Part shown: positions 52,935 to 62,954 of the stretch, in pieces
How positions within the stretch are numbered: position 1 is the first letter of the stretch
How the letters are laid out: every line of letters begins with the position of its first letter
NCBI GenBank assembly: GCA_965240325.2
Contig: OZ251222.1
Span: 3,472,001-3,536,000, forward strand
DNA: 64,000 bases
Source of the DNA: Rebecca billardiae RCC1528
Lineage: Eukaryota; Haptophyta
Reading direction: 5' to 3'
Program-made: the position numbers and the translations under genes
Notes under the pieces: model-generated
What the model was told of the DNA's origin: nothing
Database searches by the model: none
What the model saw: the letters and a program-made list of their open reading frames with translations, nothing else

Positions 52935-54549
52935 ATGCGCTCCACCCTCGCGACGTGGGCCGTGTGCGTGCTCTGCATCCCGCTGGCTGTCGCCCATGAC
53001 GAAGACGGGGCACTCGGAGATGGCAGCCCTCGGCCTGCACGCGACCTCGCTGCGCGCGAGGACCAGCACAGCCGCAGGATGTGCGCGCACGCCAGCCAGC
53101 GACTGCGGGCGCGGCGGCAGCGCTGCCGTCGCGTCGTCGCGTCTCACACTGCGCTTCTCGGCCCGGCCCGGCGCGTGCAGGCTAGCAAACGCTCCGCTCG
53201 TGCAGACAGGCACGGATGGCGCCGACACTCTCGAAGGTGGTGAAGGGTGGGCCAACATAATCTATGGTTACGCTGGTGATGACAACCTGATTGGTGGGGA
53301 TGGCTCGTACAATCCGCGCGGCTTCGATGACACGCACAACTACATCTTCGGTGGTGCTGGCAACGACGACATTGTTGGCGGCGACGGTGGGGCATTTGGC
53401 ATAGTGCAAGGTGGCGACGTGTACAACTTCCTCCACGGCGGGGCTGGCGACGACACACTCTCTGGCGGCGACAGCTTTCCTTTGGAGGCCTACGGCACCA
53501 ACGCGTACAACTACGTTTATGGTGCGCGCCGGCGCTCGGCGCCCTTGTCGCACCGCGGTGCTCGGCTCACGCGTCGCGTCGCGTCGCCCGCGTGCACACC
53601 GGTCTGCCTCTGTAGGCGGCCAGGGTGAAGACACTCTGTACGGCGGCTACAGCGCCTACGACGTGCTCGAGGGTGTGCGCGCGTGCGCTGGATGCGCGTG
53701 CGCGCGTGGCGTGCGCACGCCGGGGTTGGGTGGCGTTTGGTTGGGGAGCATCTCGCGCCCGTCGATGCCACCTGCATAGGCGGATCGCGCGCGCAGCACA
53801 CGGGTGGCACACGTTGAGCGCGTGTGCTGCCCGCCGCGCCGCCGCCCTGCGCAGGCGGAGCCGGATACGACAAGATCTTCGCGGACAATGCCAACGACGG
53901 CTGGTTGGGTGGCAGGGACGTGATCAACGTGACTGACGGCGAGTACGACAAGGTGTACGCAAGGGATGGTGCCTACGACCTCGTGTATGCCGACGTTGGC
54001 GACTACGTGGACGCGGATGAGACCGACGTCGTCGTGTGGAGCGGAGGGGACAGCGACGGCACTGGAGCCGGGGACGATCAGGTTGGCAACACGACGAAGT
54101 CGCTGCTGCCCTCGCCATCGCCTCCGCCACCGCCGACGCCCTCGCCGCCCATCACGCTCGTCGTCAATGTCGACTGCTCGTGTCCGCCATCGCGGCCATC
54201 CTCCCGGCGCTCACTCCGGCAGGTGGTCCCAACGGTGGTGAGAACTGAGACGCGCATGTCGCCTGGCCAGCTCACTTCACATGAGCGTGCACCGACGTCA
54301 AGCCCCCCTCGCAGCAAGCAGGCCAGCCACGACAGCGCGACGACGCACGGAGATAGCCGTCCAAAATCACGCGCGCACGCTCTTGCGAGCGCTGTCGCAC
54401 GTGCTCTTGCCCCTCACGCGGCGAGCTCACGCCGTCGGCCGCGACGGCTACTCTTTGGTGGCTTCGGGGGAGTGCCACCGTGTCCGGCCGCGCTGTGCAC
54501 TCCCAACGCCGATGGCATGCCGGCTGCCTCACCTGCGAGCCAGCCTTGA
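52935..54549 (+). CDS. Secreted RTX-type (hemolysin-type calcium-binding repeat) protein, intron-split
   Basis: Exon 1 starts at ATG 52935 with a signal peptide (MRSTLATWAVCVLCIPLAVA); its donor is unresolved. The next exon begins at about 53206 and runs to 53521; further exons are 53616-53672 and 53855 to about 54549. Introns 53522-53615 (GTGCGC...TGTAG) and 53673-53854 (GTGTGC...GCGCAG) are placed by continuity of the repeat. The product shows glycine/aspartate nonapeptide repeats (GGAGNDDIVGG, GGAGDDTLSGGD, GGQGEDTLYGG) that form calcium-binding beta-rolls. It then has a less regular Gly/Asp region, a short PSPSPPPPPTPSPP tract and a tail of uncertain reading frame. Such repeats occur in bacterial exported proteins of many functions; no pore-forming, protease or lipase domain is visible, so a toxin role is not supported. 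Introns show it works as a eukaryotic gene. Confidence 0.6.
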
Positions 54550-55030
54550 TGAGTCCATGCTGCGCCCGCGCCCGGACGGCTGCCCTGGTCAGCTCGGCTC
54601 CGCCCAAAGTCTATTTTCCGCGGCGAAGAATCTACTGAAGATCGAACTAGTGATATCCATCCGCACACAGTACTGCAGTCTGCACGCTGCAGCACCGCCA
54701 ACCGCCGCCAGCCAGCCGCAGCTGAGCCGAGCGGCAAGCGCGCCGGCCGTCTGCCATCCGGTCCTGCACCCTCGCCCCTGGCTAGGCCGCAGCAGGCCCA
54801 TGCGAGCCGCGCAGCGCAGGTGGATCGCGCTGCAGCAGCTCAAGACGCGCTAAAGCTATTCGATCGCGATGTAGGCGGAGCTCTGCCACGAACGCCCACT
54901 TGTTGATGATCGAGCTCTGCCAACGACGAATCAGGAGACCGCGCCGTCATACCTTACTGTACTGTTCATGGGCGGTGACAGTGCCAAGTGATGTTAAAAA
55001 CTGTACAGTATACAGTTTCCTAAATCATAG
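54550..55030. other. Spacer upstream of the Zn2Cys6 gene
   Basis: About 480 bases. The first ~300 are GC-rich with open but unrecognisable frames; the last ~150 are AT-richer and precede the start codon. No gene assigned. Confidence 0.4.
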
Positions 55031-56612
55031 ATGAATCTGTACGACCAGGTACTGCTGGCAGATCCTTACCGCCGCCCCCAGCGAGGCGGAGGCCTCGCCC
55101 GGATGCAGCAGAGACGGGGCGCGCCCCCGTGCAAAGCATGCCGGATCTCAAAGGTGCGCGCGCTTCGTCCCGCGTTGCGTTTCATGCGCTGGAGCGCTCC
55201 CTCCCTCCCATGCGCTCGACAACCCGGGTCCGCACTCGTGCCGGCTCGTGACGCGCGCGCAGGTCAGGTGCGACCTCGGACCCCATGCTCGTGGCCAATC
55301 GTGCTCGCGCTGCACACGGCTCCTGCTTAGCTGCGTGCCGAGTGGCCCGAGCCGGCGCGGCAGGAACTCGCACAACGACCCCACGTCGCGGATGTCGTCT
55401 GCCGTGTTGGCGCTCCGTGCGATGCCGGGGCACGGGCCAGAGGCGACCGCACCATTGCTGCGCGCGCTCGACATGCCGACTGAGTTCTCCTCGGTGTCCT
55501 GGGCGATCCACCACGCCGCGATGCACGAAGCCAGCCACTCGGTCAACTCGATTTGGATCGGCCAGTTTCTCACGCTTGCCCGGCGCAAGGAGAGCTGGGG
55601 TGCGTGGCGCGTCGCAGCACGCAGCGTCGCGCCCGGCGCGCGCGCGCTGGCGCTCGCGCGCGTGCGGGCTCGCTCGCGCGCTCACCGCCGCCGCGCCGTG
55701 CACCGTTGCCGCCGCGCGCGCCGCGCCGCAGTCCTCACGCATGACGCACTCCGCTTGGCGCGCTCAGTCGACCTGCCCTACGCCGAGACGATGCGGCAGC
55801 TGCGCGCGGCCGACGAGGCAGTTGCCCTGCAGCCGTCGCGCGCCGACGTGGGCGAGCCGCGGCAGCCCGACTACGTCGCCGAGTGGCACGCGCTCGACTG
55901 CCCGTGCGTCACGCGCTCCGAGCACGTCGGAGTGATCCAGTGGTACCCGAACGCGGCGCTCGCGCGCTTCTGGGCCGCGCACGCGCCCACCGAGGGGCTC
56001 GAGGCCATCTTGGGAGAGCGCGTGGATTCGCACGTTCCCGACTTCAGCGATGACTGGCTGTCCTTGCTCTCGACCGACGCAGAGCGCCGCGCGTTCATGG
56101 GCACGTGGGTGCGCATGTACGCGCAGGTGGCCCTGCCCGAGGCGGGGCTGGCGGCGGGAGGGACGCGCTGCGTCCAGCAGCACATCGAAGCCTGCTGCCC
56201 GCAGCTCGTCCACCTGCGGCTCGGCGGGCGCACGATCGGGCCTCTGCGCGTGCGCATCCGCCTCGCCGTGCAGCACGCGACGCAGGCGCTGTGGGACTGC
56301 GTCGCGCTCGAGCCCGTCGTCGCCGCCGAGCCCGTCGGCGGAGCAGCCGGCGTCGGCGCGCCGGGAGCCGCGCAGCGCCAGCCGATGCCGCCCGTGCCAT
56401 CCCTGCCATCACAGCGAGTGCGCGCGGATGGCCCGCGCGCTGCGGGCTGCGCGCCGCTCGCGCTGCACCGGCCTGTCACGTCCGAGGCCGAGCCCTCGGA
56501 CAGCGTGTCCTCGATGGCGCCGCCGCCTGCTTTCGGGAATGACGACGTGCTGCTGATGCTCGCGGACGCCTTGCCGCTGGACGAGCTGGCGCAGCTGGCT
56601 GCAGGGCTTTGA
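55031..56612 (+). CDS. Fungal-type Zn(II)2Cys6 binuclear-cluster transcription regulator, three exons
   Basis: Exons 55031-55153, 55263-55599 and 55732-56612 join to 446 residues (introns of 109 and 132 nt; donors GTGCGC and GTGCGT). The first junction splits the zinc cluster and, once joined, gives C34-x2-C37-x6-C44-x10-C55-x2-C58-x6-C65 with the family's basic residues (CRISKVRCD, CSRCTRLLLSC). This exact spacing is the GAL4-type DNA-binding cluster. The remainder contains VLTHDALRLARSVDLPYAET, resembling the middle-homology (fungal_trans) region, and a C-terminal LLMLADALPLDELAQL stretch that could be an activation or interaction helix. Target genes unknown. The family is common in fungi and also occurs in some algae. 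Confidence 0.8.
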
Positions 56613-56988
56613 GCAGCAGCCGGCACAGATCGCACGGCGCCGCCACTCGCCCACTCGCGACGAGCCATCACGCGACGGACTGCTCACGGCCGGACGACGA
56701 CGAGCAGCGCGCCGCATCAAATGATCAATATTATGCTGGAGCGCGCGCCGCGCGCGAACGCGCCGCCTATTCGTGGTATAGCCATGTCGTTACTGTCACA
56801 TGAGCGCTCAGCGCATCATCATCCGTGCTGTAGCTACTGCGATAACAGTGATGATGAGTGCCGAGTCTCACACTATACAGCCACACACTGCACAGTGACG
56901 ACAAGCTTTCGGTGGACATATATGTCGTCAGGCCGCGTCCGTGACGCGCCGCCGTCCGTCACGACGATCATTGTCCTGCCACTGGTGC
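56613..56988. other. Convergent spacer
   Basis: 376 bases between the Zn2Cys6 gene and the tail of the UbiA gene. It carries CATCATC/GATGATGA words typical of gene tails in this window. Nothing else is seen. Confidence 0.5.
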
Positions 56989-58074
56989 TCATATCATGGC
57001 GAGCAGGACGGACGCGAGCAAGAAGAGCGGCGCGAGCTCGACGAGCATGCTGACACGCCGGGCGGGCACGTTGCCTGAGCGCTCGGCGAGCCCGCATGCC
57101 ACGAGCGCGGCCGCGCCTGCCATCACGCCGAGCGGCCCTGCCGCCGCCCACCGCTTGGGCAGCGCCGCGCCGATCACTGCGGCCGCCGCGACGAGCGGGA
57201 ACACGGCGACGAGAACGGCCTGCTGCCGCCCGAGCAGCACGGGCAGCGTGCGGATGCCCGCCGCCGCGTCACCCTCGGCGTCGAGCACGTCCATCATGAT
57301 CTCGCGATGCAGGATGCCGCTGAAGACGATGACCATCAGCGGCCACACCACGCGCACGCCTGCGAGCACGCTCCCACCGCTCACGACGGCCGCGCCCGTC
57401 GGGATGCTCATGGCGATGACAGCGGCGCAGACGATGTTCTTCACGCCCGGCAGCGGCTTGAACACGCGCGAGTACAGGAAGGTGGCGAGAGTGTTGAGGT
57501 AGATGCACATCCGGAGGTCGGCCGTGCTCACGAGCAGAATCAGCGCGAGGTGCGTGGCGTACAGGTACTTGAGCGTCGTCTTGACCGTGAGCGGCTCCAG
57601 CGTCTTGCGCACGAGAGGGCGATCGCTGTGCGTCTCCTCCGAGTCGATGTTCAGCGCGTGGTCCCAGTAGTCGTTGACCATCATGCTAGTCCCAGTCGTG
57701 AGTATCACCAGCACGGTCACCAGCCCGAGCTGTGCGCACGTCGCCGGCGAGGAGAGCAGGCCCCCAAAGCCGCCGGCGCCACCGACGCCGACGGCCACCA
57801 GACCAACCGCCATCGGCAAGTTATGCGGCCGCGTCATGCGGAAGAGCTCGCCAGCCGCACGCCACCGACGTGTGCCTCCATCGCCAGGAGAGGCCACCAC
57901 GGCCGACGCGCGCGATGGTTGTCGGAGCGACCGCGCGGCCACACGGCGAGAGCGCGGAGAGCGCAGGCAAAGTGACGGGGCCCGGTGGAGCACATGCGCA
58001 TCGGCGACCGTCGCCGCGCCGACGATCGCAAACGCCCACAAGAGAGCGCCGCGCCGCGCGCGCATGAGGTCCAT
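56989..58074 (-). CDS. UbiA-family prenyltransferase, probably plastid-targeted
   Basis: The open frame extends up to 58317 and would overlap the opposite gene; the ATG at 58074 removes the overlap and starts directly with a signal-like leader (MDLMRARRGALLWAFAIVGA), then a Ser/Arg-rich transit-like region to about 70. Length 361. The UbiA core begins FRMTRPHNLPMAVGLVAVG. First prenyl-diphosphate motif: NDYWDHALNID (N134, D135, D138, D144). Second: DVLDAEGDAAAGIRTLPVLLG (D262, D265, D269). Multiple hydrophobic helices complete the membrane enzyme. These enzymes attach polyprenyl chains to aromatic or similar acceptors (quinones, tocopherol, chlorophyll, archaeal-type lipids); the acceptor cannot be told from the sequence. 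Confidence 0.8.
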   Translation of the reverse strand: MDLMRARRGALLWAFAIVGAATVADAHVLHRAPSLCLRSPRSRRVAARSLRQPSRASAVVASPGDGGTRRWRAAGELFRMTRPHNLPMAVGLVAVGVGGAGGFGGLLSSPATCAQLGLVTVLVILTTGTSMMVNDYWDHALNIDSEETHSDRPLVRKTLEPLTVKTTLKYLYATHLALILLVSTADLRMCIYLNTLATFLYSRVFKPLPGVKNIVCAAVIAMSIPTGAAVVSGGSVLAGVRVVWPLMVIVFSGILHREIMMDVLDAEGDAAAGIRTLPVLLGRQQAVLVAVFPLVAAAAVIGAALPKRWAAAGPLGVMAGAAALVACGLAERSGNVPARRVSMLVELAPLFLLASVLLAMI

Positions 58075-58229
58075 CGCCGACGCCGCCGCCGACGCCGCCG
58101 GTGTGGAGTGACCTCCCGCGCCGCCGGAGTGGTCCGGTGTTGGAGTGTGGGAGCGGAGTCCGGCACCGGTCGCAACGCGCCGACGGACGCGCCCTTCACG
58201 CTTGGCGCGGAGCCCGGGCGTGACGGCGA
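58075..58229. promoter_or_regulatory. Shared divergent promoter, UbiA enzyme / AP2 regulator
   Basis: 155 bases between opposite start codons after choosing the inner UbiA start. GC-rich; no box is identified. Confidence 0.4.
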
Positions 58230-59822
58230 ATGGGGCCGCGCATGCCTGCACGTAGGAGCGCGGCCGCCAAGGCGGTGGCGTGGTTCCAGCGCGCAGATGA
58301 CGATCCTCTGCTTTCAACGCCGACTGAGAAGCAGAAGCGCACGTTCGCGCCCAGAGGGCAGGGCGGCTCCAAAGCCATACCGATTGCGCGGGAGCACTAC
58401 GATCCGCCCGAGCACGGGGTCGATGAGGGCGCGGCCCCCGAGCTCCCTGCAGCTCAAAATGGTGTGAGCGCGAGCAAATGGCTGGGGGTGCACATCGATC
58501 GCAAGAACAAGGGGAAGCCCTGGCGGGTCAAACTCTCACACGAGGGCCATCACTACTTCCCGGACGAGGGCTCGTACTACAGGACGGAGGAGGAGGCGGC
58601 GCGCACGTACGATGCGCTCGTTCGCCAGCTCGAGCTGGTGGGCCAGAAAGCGCTGAACTTCCCGCGATCGGGGGAGCCCGTCATGCCCGTCGGCTACCGC
58701 GCGCGGAGTGCGCGAGGGCCTCGCCGGTCGCGGTATGCCGGCGTGGCCTTTGACGCGCGCAAAGATCGCAAGTGGCTCGGCGTCGTGCAAGTGCGCGAGG
58801 ACGGGAAGGCGCGCAATGTGTACACGGCGACGTGCTACAGGAGCAAGGACGCCGCACTCGCGCGCGACGACCTGGTGCGCAAGCTCGGGCTGGTGGGCGT
58901 GAAGCTGCTCAACTTCCCGCGCGAGGGCGAGGGCGAGTCTGCGATCATCGGCAGCGGCGATGACGACGACGGCGACGACGAGGATGAGAGCAATGAGAGC
59001 GATGCGGTGGAGGAGGAGGATGGCGAGGAGGAGGAGGAGGAGGAGGAGGGGGAGGAGGAGGAGGACGAGCAGCAGCGGCGGCAGCAGCGGCGGCAGCAGC
59101 AGCAGCAGCAGCGGCAGCAACGGCAGTTGCAGCGGCAGCAGCGGCAGCAGTGGCAGCAGCGGCCGCAGTGGCAGCGGCAGGACGAGGGGGCGGACGGCGC
59201 GGATGAGGAGTACGGCGAGGTGGACGAGTACGCGCTGACGGAGGAGGACGAGCAGGCGCCCGAGAAGGCACACGCACGCGCGGCTGCGGGGCCAGGGGCA
59301 ACGGCGGTGGCGGCGGACCGCCCAGCCCTCCCTGCAAGCGGCATGCAAGCGCGTTCGCAGCCCTTCCGCCCGGAGGCGGCCGCGGCGCAGGCCGCTGAGC
59401 TCGGCGGCGTCGAGCACGCGTGCGAGCACGGTACTGCAGCCACGGCCTCGCTGGATGGCGGCTGTGAGGCAGGTCTCGCCCCTCCCAGCTCGCCAGCAGC
59501 CAAGCGCGCGCGCACTTGCGCTGCCAGCACACCAGTGCAGGATGTGCCGCTCACCGCTCAGATCGTGTCGGACATCGAGTCTGTGGATGGCTCGGCTGAG
59601 CTGACAGTTGCCGAGGGCGTCCGCGAGGCACACGCGCACGGGCTGCCCCAGCTGGCGGCCTGGCTCGTCGCGAGCGCGCGCGCACAGGCAGCGGCGGTGC
59701 AGCAGCTGGGTACCGAGCGCGCGGAGCGCGCACGTGAGCGCAGTGAGCACCAGCGTGTGCGCGATGAGCTCGAGAGGCTGCGTGCGCGGGTGCAGCGCGT
59801 CACCGCCGAGTTGAGATTTTAG
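58230..59822 (+). CDS. Double AP2/ERF-domain DNA-binding protein
   Basis: 530 residues, no intron. Two AP2-type domains: about 82-149 (SKWLGVHIDRKNKGKPWRVK, then YYRTEEEAARTYDALVRQLE and ALNFP) and about 168-233 (SRYAGVAFDARKDRKWLGVV, then CYRSKDAALARDDLVRKLG and LLNFP). Both keep the strand with W and R/K residues, the AAxxYD-like helix and the closing NFP. An acidic run (Asp/Glu, about 245-277) and a Gln/Arg-rich run (about 278-315) follow. The C-terminus is a helical, coiled-coil-like region (AVQQLGTERAERARERSEHQ). A nuclear transcription regulator is likely. Expanded AP2 families are normal in algae. Targets unknown. Confidence 0.82.
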   Translation: MGPRMPARRSAAAKAVAWFQRADDDPLLSTPTEKQKRTFAPRGQGGSKAIPIAREHYDPPEHGVDEGAAPELPAAQNGVSASKWLGVHIDRKNKGKPWRVKLSHEGHHYFPDEGSYYRTEEEAARTYDALVRQLELVGQKALNFPRSGEPVMPVGYRARSARGPRRSRYAGVAFDARKDRKWLGVVQVREDGKARNVYTATCYRSKDAALARDDLVRKLGLVGVKLLNFPREGEGESAIIGSGDDDDGDDEDESNESDAVEEEDGEEEEEEEEGEEEEDEQQRRQQRRQQQQQQRQQRQLQRQQRQQWQQRPQWQRQDEGADGADEEYGEVDEYALTEEDEQAPEKAHARAAAGPGATAVAADRPALPASGMQARSQPFRPEAAAAQAAELGGVEHACEHGTAATASLDGGCEAGLAPPSSPAAKRARTCAASTPVQDVPLTAQIVSDIESVDGSAELTVAEGVREAHAHGLPQLAAWLVASARAQAAAVQQLGTERAERARERSEHQRVRDELERLRARVQRVTAELRF

Positions 59823-60440
59823 CGGCGGCGTGTCGTCTGACGCCATTGCCAGACGCGCGATGACAACAACGGCGCCGACGCTGATATTTTATATCAGCGA
59901 AAGTAGTCATCGTCATCGTCAGTTATTATTACGACTGAACGATGACAGTGTAAATAATCGTAACTACGACATCAATAATATATATATATATGTGGCGTAA
60001 ATTCGTCGTATATGCGCATGCTGTTGCCAACGACTGCATATAGCCTGGTCGTCCTGGATCGCGGATCGCCGGCCGATCGGCACTGCATAGTACAAGTTTG
60101 GTGCCAGTCTGAACTCAGCCTACTAATAGTAGCCCCTTTGGCTGCAGCACTGTGGGGGCACGGGCCCCGGGACGGACCGATGATGATGACTGATCATCAG
60201 CAATACAGCGCGCCGTAGCCTACCCGGGCTACCGGGCTACCTGAAGGCTACTACCGCCGACCGCGCGCTATTATCGGACGGATGATGTAACTAGCAGCTG
60301 ATTGTCAGTACTCGAGCAGAGTAGTTCCGGGACTTCCGGGTAACTCAAGCGGACGAGCAGAATATTAAATCGCCAGACGGGCAGTACAGTTTATTACTAT
60401 GATGATTTAACGTGCACACTACCTGCCGTCCTGCGCTTAG
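59823..60440. other. AT-rich convergent spacer
   Basis: About 620 bases between the AP2 gene and the TupA-like gene. Rich in ATCGTC/TGATGATGA words with short AT runs (59975-59990). No coding or RNA gene seen. Confidence 0.5.
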
Positions 60441-61757
60441 CTAGTACTGCTTCAGCCGAGCGTACACGGCGCGGATGGCCAGCGCGAGGCGGCGCCACTT
60501 CCTCGCCTCCTTCCGTCGGTCATCAGTGCAGTGCGCGGCGACGAGCTCGTCCAGCGTGCGTTCCCCAAAGCCCTCGCAGCCCGCTAGCGCCGTGCGCCAG
60601 TCCGGCGGGAACCAGCACGGCACTGGCGCTGGCTCACCGCCGCCCTCCGGCCCGTACCAGCGGCTGCCAAGGAATCGCGAGAGCTCGCCACGGTGGTAGG
60701 AGACGGGCTGACGCCGCCTGATCGACGGTATGCCTGGCAGAAAGGTGAGCTCGCCGAGCACCGGCCCGTCCGCCTGCGAGATGTACCAATCGATTCGTAC
60801 GAAGGCGCCGAGCGCGCCCCCAAGCAGCCGGGAGAGCTCAAGGAGTGCCCTCGCGTGCGGAGGCGTTGGCGCGAATGCCACGCGGCGTCCACCGGCGCTC
60901 CGCCCGAGATATGTCAGGTGTTTGGGGTGCACGGCGTAGCACTCGAGCGCCGCGCCGGGACTCGTACAGCCAAGTTGCGTGTGCTCGCACATGACGCAGT
61001 TGCTCGTGCGCTCGGCCGTCTCGATTCCGTCACGCGTGCCGTCCGGGTCGAGCGGGGGCAGCATGCGCAGCAAGGGCACGTCCTCGCCGAATGCGAAGGC
61101 CTTCACCTCGAGGGCGGGGGTGGGCACCATGTCCTCGACAAAGTACAACACCGGCGCATCCCCGCTCACGTTTGCCACTTTGTCGAATGCATGCGCGATC
61201 GATGCGGGCGTCACGCTTCGGCCGCGGATCAGGTCGACGCCGTTCTGCACCACGAAGACTTGAGCTGAGGCGTATCCCTCCGAGCGTTTGACTACGTACG
61301 CCGTGCGTGAGGCGCTCGCCGGCGCGTCGTGCATCCGGACCAAGTCGGATGTGTGCGCGGTGCACATGCGCCACCGGTGCGTCGGCATGCCGATGGCTCG
61401 AGCAAAGTGGTGGAGGCTCTGCTTCAGGCCGCTGAGGAAGACCATCCATTGATGCGCGCCACGCGTGGTGTTGGACGTTCTGCATGAGGGTGGGGGCTTG
61501 CGCGCGTGCCAGCACACGCCTCGCGCCCAGACGTACGCTCTCAGATTCTTCGCCCCCCCACGGACCTCTGATGCCGATGTGCACGAGTCGTGCTGCTGCT
61601 GGCAGTAGCGAATGCGCCCGGCTGAGGGCGACAGGGTCCTGGGATCGACCGCGACCATCACATCCGAGCGACCCTGACCGAAGCTCGTACTCGGAGGGGC
61701 CGCCCGCGACGAAACGATCACGATGACGACGATGGCGAGCGTCGCGTGAGCGCGCAT
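60441..61757 (-). CDS. Secreted or Golgi TupA-like ATP-grasp protein
   Basis: 438 residues. The N-terminus is a signal peptide or anchor (MRAHATLAIVVIVIVSSRAA). The core shows a nucleotide-binding lysine strand (TAYVVKRSEGYASAQVFVVQ), a LYFVEDMVPTPALEVKAFAFG strand resembling the ATP-grasp 'E..V' segment, and the typical closing motif VRIDWYI...GELTFLPGIP, which matches the V-R-V-D-x-Y...G-E-(L/I)-T-x-x-P-G signature of TupA-like ATP-grasp proteins. A Cys pair (CVMCEHTQLGC) lies between. Bacterial TupA relatives act in teichuronopeptide and surface-polymer synthesis by forming acyl-amine bonds. An equivalent role in an algal secretory compartment is inference. The C-terminus is basic and Trp-containing. 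Confidence 0.62.
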   Translation of the reverse strand: MRAHATLAIVVIVIVSSRAAPPSTSFGQGRSDVMVAVDPRTLSPSAGRIRYCQQQHDSCTSASEVRGGAKNLRAYVWARGVCWHARKPPPSCRTSNTTRGAHQWMVFLSGLKQSLHHFARAIGMPTHRWRMCTAHTSDLVRMHDAPASASRTAYVVKRSEGYASAQVFVVQNGVDLIRGRSVTPASIAHAFDKVANVSGDAPVLYFVEDMVPTPALEVKAFAFGEDVPLLRMLPPLDPDGTRDGIETAERTSNCVMCEHTQLGCTSPGAALECYAVHPKHLTYLGRSAGGRRVAFAPTPPHARALLELSRLLGGALGAFVRIDWYISQADGPVLGELTFLPGIPSIRRRQPVSYHRGELSRFLGSRWYGPEGGGEPAPVPCWFPPDWRTALAGCEGFGERTLDELVAAHCTDDRRKEARKWRRLALAIRAVYARLKQY

Positions 61758-61874
61758 TGTGTGCCACGACGGTTAGCTCTATCAGCAAGGACGAACACCA
61801 GGATCAGCGCTCCTCGCAAGTCCCCTCCCCTCCCCCTCGTCAGCGTAGTCGCCCATCGACTACTCCATCGCGAA

Positions 61875-62000
61875 CTACGGAAGGCGCCTAACTTCAAGCA
61901 AGGGCCTTGCTTCAAGGGCGCGCGTTCCCGGGCTCCTGCCACACGCTCCGCGAGGGGTTTTGGCCAATCTGTTTTGGCGCCGTGGGGGCCAAAACCCCTC
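61875..62000. repeat. Cluster of hairpins, including a perfect 14-bp stem
   Basis: GAGGGGTTTTGGCC at 61952-61965 is followed after 21 bases by its exact reverse complement at 61987-62000. Just upstream is an 8-bp palindrome (AAGCAAGG-G-CCTTGCTT near 61899-61915), and just downstream a 7-bp one (ACTGGCG-CTG-CGCCAGT). No gene is seen in this stretch. Confidence 0.75.
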
Positions 62001-62051
62001 CGGACTGGCGCTGCGCCAGTGGCGGCCACCAACCCGGACTGCGGCGCACCA

Positions 62052-62357
62052 GCGCTTGGCGCGCGCGCGGCGCGGCGCGCTGCGGCCGTCGAGTTGCCAT
62101 GCGAAGGCGGCGCGTTGCGTGCGTGGCATCGGAACGCTACCGTGTTCCGCACTGCGCCCCGCAGCTCGCTCCTCGTCGACTTTGCCGCGCCTACGATCAG
62201 CGCGCATGCGAGCGTCGCCTCGGAATGAGCAGCCCGCGCCGGCCTCAGCCGTGAGCGCCCGCCTGGCGCGCGATGCGATCAACTTGGGTCACGAGCTGCG
62301 GCTGGGCGAGGAAGCATGTGCCTGCGCGCAAGCCGCGCCGCCTTGAGACACCGATCG
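62052..62357 (+). repeat. Left arm of a ~306-bp fold-back inverted repeat
   Basis: The left arm is the near-perfect reverse complement of 62649-62954, with only scattered substitutions. The two arms translate to the same text on opposite strands, which explains mirror-image open frames here. The ~291-bp loop (62358-62648) is unrelated sequence. Confidence 0.85.
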
Positions 62358-62648
62358 TGAGCAGGGCATGCACCTTGCACGCAACTATTCTTCTTGCCCT
62401 TGCGAATGTCGCGGTGCCCTTGAAAGGACTCCTCATCAGAGCAACTACTCAAGCATGGCATGACGGCAGCCACGCGCGCAGGCGATGCATACAGCTGTAC
62501 ACGAGTCGCTGCGCGCACACGCAACCCGAAGACTCCTGTTCATCACTTCAGGGCGCTCACGGTCTGTTGTTTCATCTCCACTGCATGCAAGGCTCGTGCA
62601 GGCTGATCGGCATTCGTCGACAACCGTCTGAAGCTGCATCAACGCGCA

Positions 62649-62954
62649 CGATCGATGTCTCAAGGCGGCGCGGCTTGCGCGCGGGCACATGCTTCCTCGC
62701 CCACCCGCAGCTCGTGCCCCAAGTTGATCGCATCGCGCGCCAGGCGGGCGCTCACGGCTGAGGCCGGCGCGGGCTGCTCATTCCGAGGCGACGCTCGCAT
62801 GCGCGCTGATCGTAGGCGCGGCAAAGTCGACGAGGAGCGAGCTGCGGGGCGCAGTGCGGAACACGGTAGCGTTCCGATGCCATGCACGCAACGCGCCACC
62901 TTCGCATGGCAACTCGACGGCCGCAGCGCGCCGCGCCGCGCGCGCGCCGAGCGC
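62649..62954 (-). repeat. Right arm of the ~306-bp fold-back inverted repeat
   Basis: Reverse-complement partner of 62052-62357. It ends about 200 bases before the epsilon-COP start codon, so it may lie in or near that promoter or 5' leader. Confidence 0.85.

Noticed and set aside
58075-58317. 81-residue upstream extension of the UbiA enzyme
   Set aside because: Would overlap the AP2 gene start; lacks leader features, whereas the inner ATG begins a signal-like leader.
62273-62761. 162-codon frame inside the fold-back element
   Set aside because: Starts in one arm and ends in the mirror arm, repeating the same text; explained by the inverted repeat.
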